A stretch of 64,000 nucleotides of DNA. Origin: Comamonas sp. BIGb0152. Lineage in GTDB: Bacteria; Pseudomonadota; Gammaproteobacteria; Burkholderiales; Burkholderiaceae_C. Below are positions 61,084 to 64,000 of this stretch, one piece after another. Where the stretch lies: positions 124,001-188,000 of the forward strand of contig NZ_JANUDY010000008.1 of assembly GCF_024809975.1 (NCBI RefSeq), read 5' to 3'. How positions within the stretch are numbered: the stretch's first letter is position 1; each line of letters opens with the position of its first letter. Made by a program: the position numbers and the translations under genes. The notes under the pieces are model-generated. The model did no database searches, had not been told where the DNA came from, and was given only the letters and a program-made list of their open reading frames with translations.

Positions 61084-62052
61084 TTGGTCTACCGAATCAC
61101 CCGCGCCGATGCGGGCCCACCTCGCCGCTTGGGTTCATCGGGCTGGTGGCGCTCCAGCCTGCCTGCGCAGCTGGGCCACTGTGTCACCGACCGGCTGCAG
61201 ATTGCGCCCGGGCTGGCCCTCGTTTATATGCACTACCAGGCCCAGCAGCCCTTGCAGGAAAGCAGTCTGCTGGAGCGTGAGAGCCGCTGCCTGACCCTGA
61301 CGCTGGCGCTGCAAGGCCAGTCCTCCACCATCGGGGTGGATGGCCAGCGTTTTGATTTTGTCGCGGGCCACAGCACCTTGGCGGCCTTTGCCAGCGTGCG
61401 CGGTGAGCGCTGCTTTCCGGCCGGCCAGACCGTGCGCCAGCTGCGGCTGGTGGCGGATGAATGCCTGCTGCAGCGCTATGGCCTGGAGGCGCTGGTGGCG
61501 GATGTGCGTTTGGACCAGTCAGCATGCCCCTTGCACTTTGGCGCCTATGGTGCCGCAGCTGCGCAGTGGGCGACGGCGCTGCTGCCGCCGCCGTGCAGCG
61601 GGGCTGGCGGGGACGATAGCGGTGCTCTGTTGGGCATCCAGATTGCAGCGCTCAGCTTGCTGGCCGAGCAAACGCGGCCGCTGCGCCCGCCGCCTGCTGC
61701 GCTTGGCCAGTTGCGGCCCGCCGAGCAGGACAAGATGCTCCAGGCCCGCGACATCATGCTGCGCGACCATGCCCAGCCTTTGACGCTGGCCTATCTGTGC
61801 GCGGCGGTGGGCAGCAACGCATTTGCGTTCAAAACCGGGTTTCGCCAGCTGTTTGGCACCAGCCCCTACCGCATGCTCACGCGCATCCGCATGGAGCGGG
61901 CCTGGGCGCTGCTGGACAGCGGCCAGCGCGTCTCGGCCGTGGCCTACCAGGTGGGCTACCAGCATGTCTCCAGCTTCAGCACGGCCTTTGAGCGCCACTT
62001 TGGCCGAACCCCCAAATCGGTGGCGGGCGGGCACAGGCCAGCGCGGGCATAA
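61084..62052 (+). CDS. AraC family regulator, PchR-like
   Basis: 322 residues. Effector domain about 1-215 (TLTLALQGQSSTIGVDGQRF, LRLVADECLL), with the C-terminal AraC double helix-turn-helix from about 220: ARDIMLRDHAQPLTLAYLCAAVGSNAFAF-like first HTH and AYQVGYQHVSSFSTAFERHFGRTPK second HTH. The SNAFAFKTGFRQLFGTSPYRML pattern resembles PchR-type siderophore regulators. The start is TTG at 61084 after GAAAGG; no earlier in-frame start is better. Probably controls the divergent methyltransferase gene. Confidence 0.82.
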   Translation: MVYRITRADAGPPRRLGSSGWWRSSLPAQLGHCVTDRLQIAPGLALVYMHYQAQQPLQESSLLERESRCLTLTLALQGQSSTIGVDGQRFDFVAGHSTLAAFASVRGERCFPAGQTVRQLRLVADECLLQRYGLEALVADVRLDQSACPLHFGAYGAAAAQWATALLPPPCSGAGGDDSGALLGIQIAALSLLAEQTRPLRPPPAALGQLRPAEQDKMLQARDIMLRDHAQPLTLAYLCAAVGSNAFAFKTGFRQLFGTSPYRMLTRIRMERAWALLDSGQRVSAVAYQVGYQHVSSFSTAFERHFGRTPKSVAGGHRPARA

Positions 62053-62079
62053 AAAAAGCCCCGTCGGGGACGGGGCTTG
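62051..62079. terminator. Bidirectional terminator between the AraC gene and rho
   Basis: AAGCCCCGTC (62056-62065) pairs with GACGGGGCTT (62069-62078). An A-run on plus (62051-62057) serves as a U-run for rho transcripts. Confidence 0.75.
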
Positions 62080-62102
62080 TCGCGTGATGGGCGCAGGCGG
62101 AC

Positions 62103-63365
62103 TTAACCGCCGCGGCGCATCATGTCGAAAAACTCGACATTGCTCTTGGTCTGCTTCATGTTCTTGATCATCAATTCCATGGACTCGATCTCGTCCATGT
62201 TGTACATGAACTGGCGCAGGATGCGGGTCTTTTGCAGGATCTCGGGGGCCAGCAGCATTTCTTCACGGCGGGTGCCGCTCTTGTTGAGCTCGATCGCCGG
62301 GAAGACGCGCTTTTCGTACAAACGGCGGCTGAGGTGCAGTTCGCTGTTGCCGGTGCCCTTGAATTCTTCAAAGATCACTTCGTCCATGCGGCTGCCGGTA
62401 TCGACCAAGGCCGTGGCGATGATGGTGAGCGAGCCACCTTCTTCAACATTGCGGGCCGCGCCAAAGAAGCGCTTGGGGCGCTGCAGTGCATTGGCATCCA
62501 CACCACCGGACAGCACCTTGCCCGACGAAGGCACGACGTTGTTGTAGGCGCGGGCCAGACGGGTGATGGAGTCGAGCATGATGACGACGTCCTGGCCCAT
62601 TTCCACCAGGCGCTTGGCGCGCTCGATGACCATTTCGGCCACGTGCACGTGGCGGGCGGCGGGCTCGTCAAAGGTCGATGCAATGACTTCGCCCTTGACC
62701 GAGCGCTGCATTTCCGTCACTTCTTCGGGACGCTCGTCGATCAGCAGCACCATCATGTGCACATCGGGGTAGTTGGCGGTGATGGCATGCGCAATGCTCT
62801 GCATCATCATCGTCTTGCCGCTCTTGGGAGCTGCGACGATCAACGCACGCTGACCGCGACCAATGGGCGCAATGATGTCAATCAGGCGGCCGGTGATGTT
62901 TTCCTCGGCCTTGATGTCACGCTCCAGACGCATCTGTTCCTTGGGGAACAGCGGCGTCAGATTCTCGAACATCATCTTGTGCTTGTTTTGCTCGGGCGGC
63001 AGGCCGTTGACCTGGTCGAGCTTGGTCAAGGCAAAGTAGCGCTCGCCATCCTTGGGCGTGCGCACTTCGCCTTCAATCATGTCACCGGTGTGCAGGTTGA
63101 AGCGGCGCACCTGGCTGGGGGAGATGTAGATATCGTCGGTGCTGGCCGTGAAGCTCGTGTCGAGGCTGCGCAGAAAGCCGAATCCGTCGGGCAGGATCTC
63201 CAGAACGCCGTCGGCAAAAACTTGTTCGCCGGCCTTGGCTCGCTTTTTGATGATCGCAAACATCAACTCCTGTTTGCGCATGCGGCCGGTATTTTCAATT
63301 TCAAGCTCTTCTGCCAGCTTGAGGACTTCAGACACATGCAGTGCCTTGAGCTCATTTAAGTGCAT
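62103..63365 (-). CDS. rho: Transcription termination factor Rho
   Basis: RNA-dependent hexameric helicase that terminates transcription. 420 residues, family-typical. N-terminal helical domain ([20 protein letters not shown]), OB-fold RNA-binding domain ([22 protein letters not shown]), Walker A APKSGKT, Walker [17 protein letters not shown]-loop/R-loop [10 protein letters not shown] and arginine finger region. The start is ATG at 63365 with TGGAG upstream. The open frame extends 59 codons further but is not typical Rho. Confidence 0.98.
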   Translation of the reverse strand: MHLNELKALHVSEVLKLAEELEIENTGRMRKQELMFAIIKKRAKAGEQVFADGVLEILPDGFGFLRSLDTSFTASTDDIYISPSQVRRFNLHTGDMIEGEVRTPKDGERYFALTKLDQVNGLPPEQNKHKMMFENLTPLFPKEQMRLERDIKAEENITGRLIDIIAPIGRGQRALIVAAPKSGKTMMMQSIAHAITANYPDVHMMVLLIDERPEEVTEMQRSVKGEVIASTFDEPAARHVHVAEMVIERAKRLVEMGQDVVIMLDSITRLARAYNNVVPSSGKVLSGGVDANALQRPKRFFGAARNVEEGGSLTIIATALVDTGSRMDEVIFEEFKGTGNSELHLSRRLYEKRVFPAIELNKSGTRREEMLLAPEILQKTRILRQFMYNMDEIESMELMIKNMKQTKSNVEFFDMMRRGG

Positions 63366-63504
63366 GGATAGACTCCAGAACGGAGTAACTGTTAGAGGTA
63401 GGGGGAATGCAGAGCCGGTGTAGTAAGCGGGAGACCGCGAAGCCGGAGACCACGCGTGATCTATTTTTGGGGAAATAAGATCGGTGATCTGAATGTGGAT
63501 TATA
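63366..63504 (-). promoter_or_regulatory. rho promoter (-10) and leader
   Basis: TATAAT on the minus strand at 63504-63499, without a clear -35, gives a leader of about 125 nt. E. coli rho is autoregulated by termination within its leader. This leader is C-rich in parts; the same control is possible but not shown. Confidence 0.4.
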
Positions 63505-63627
63505 GACAGGTTGTTGCAAGAACATCCCGCGTGAATTATCAACTATATGTATCCATGCCCGGCCGATATCGGCTAGTGCAACCGTATTTGTTATAAAAAT
63601 ACAGAAAAATCAAATGCTTGAGAAATG
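63505..63627. other. Spacer between rho promoter and trxA terminator
   Basis: AT-rich. Contains a perfect 12-bp palindrome GCCGATATCGGC (63562-63573). No gene seen. Confidence 0.4.
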
Positions 63628-63653
63628 AAAAAGCACGGAGGAAATCCGTGCTT
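63628..63653 (-). terminator. Terminator of trxA
   Basis: AAGCACGGA (63631-63639) pairs with TCCGTGCTT (63645-63653); a U-run follows on the minus strand. Confidence 0.75.
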
Positions 63654-63727
63654 CTGGATGGCTATGGCCGTTGGGCATGCGGCTCAAACGCCCCGATTGT
63701 GGGGTGCCAAGCCGATGCGCAGGTCAC

Positions 63728-64000
63728 TCAGGCCAGTTGTTCGTCCAGGAATGCGGTCAGCTGCGCCTTGTTCAGCGCGCCCACCTTGGTGGCGGCCAGT
63801 TGGCCATTCTTGAACAGCATCAAGGTAGGAATGCCACGGATGCCGAACTTGGCCGAGATGGCGCGGTTTTCGTCCACATTCACCTTGGCCACCTGCAGCT
63901 TTTCCTTGTAGCTCAGCGACACTTCTTCCAGCACCGGAGCGATCTGCTTGCAAGGGCCGCACCATTCAGCCCAGAAGTCGACCAGGACGTTGGTATCAGG
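63728..64000 (-). CDS. trxA: Thioredoxin (N-terminus beyond window)
   Basis: The last 90 residues of thioredoxin 1 are visible. Active site WCGPCK, preceded by VLVDFWAE, then the cis-Pro motif [14 protein letters not shown] and C-terminal [15 protein letters not shown]. It reduces protein disulfides in the cytoplasm. trxA upstream of rho is a common proteobacterial order. The 5' end lies off the right edge. Confidence 0.97.
   Translation of the reverse strand, partial: PDTNVLVDFWAEWCGPCKQIAPVLEEVSLSYKEKLQVAKVNVDENRAISAKFGIRGIPTLMLFKNGQLAATKVGALNKAQLTAFLDEQLA

Noticed and set aside
63562-63573. Palindrome GCCGATATCGGC
   Set aside because: Twelve bases only, not placed relative to a promoter; may be chance, so noted but not promoted to a finding.

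Overview
The window looks like a piece of a GC-rich betaproteobacterial chromosome of the order Burkholderiales, family Comamonadaceae, most probably Comamonas or a close relative. This rests on gene order and protein character (a lipid A/BAM cluster, a short RNase R, a zinc-free L31, a small gene between carA and carB, a DUF349 protein), not on any database search. No insertion sequence, prophage, CRISPR array, rRNA operon or origin was seen. It is mostly housekeeping DNA, and the more novel material is in leaders and operators.

Layout. 1-722 (minus): start of a membrane-anchored lytic transglycosylase, preceded by a leader with five consecutive hairpins and a clear promoter. About 990-2082 has no gene I can support. 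2083-9021: a large AsmA-like DUF748 protein and a DUF349 protein. 9177-10073 (minus): four tandem tRNA-Leu(CAG) genes with their own terminators. 10135-16111: RNase R, an SDR oxidoreductase, and a minus-strand pair (DadA-like oxidoreductase, then NAD(P)HX repair enzyme).

16463-31655 is one long co-oriented run for translation and envelope building: rpsB-tsf, pyrH-frr, uppS-cdsA-dxr-rseP-bamA-ompH-lpxD-fabZ-lpxA-lpxB-rnhB and a SpoU rRNA methyltransferase. It covers undecaprenyl-PP and CDP-diacylglycerol synthesis, isoprenoid entry, outer-membrane protein assembly and lipid A synthesis. Several junctions overlap by 1-29 nt. 31954-37978 holds carA, a small unknown gene, carB, greA and a DUF4149 membrane protein. 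38025-40216 holds a Kdo hydroxylase and, convergent to it, a yhbY-glycosyltransferase pair. rlmE, ftsH, folP and glmM follow up to 45431.

45495-56086 is a phosphate-starvation region: an OlsB-like ornithine-lipid acyltransferase behind a candidate Pho box, a 2-hydroxyacid dehydrogenase, ppx (minus), then pstSCAB-phoU-phoB-phoR behind a better Pho box. PhoR/PhoB would sense low phosphate through PstSCAB-PhoU and could also switch on phosphorus-free ornithine lipid. The right end has MATE and GT39-like membrane proteins, rpmE with a structured leader, a methyltransferase and a divergent AraC/PchR-like regulator around a 13-bp inverted repeat, rho, and a partial trxA.
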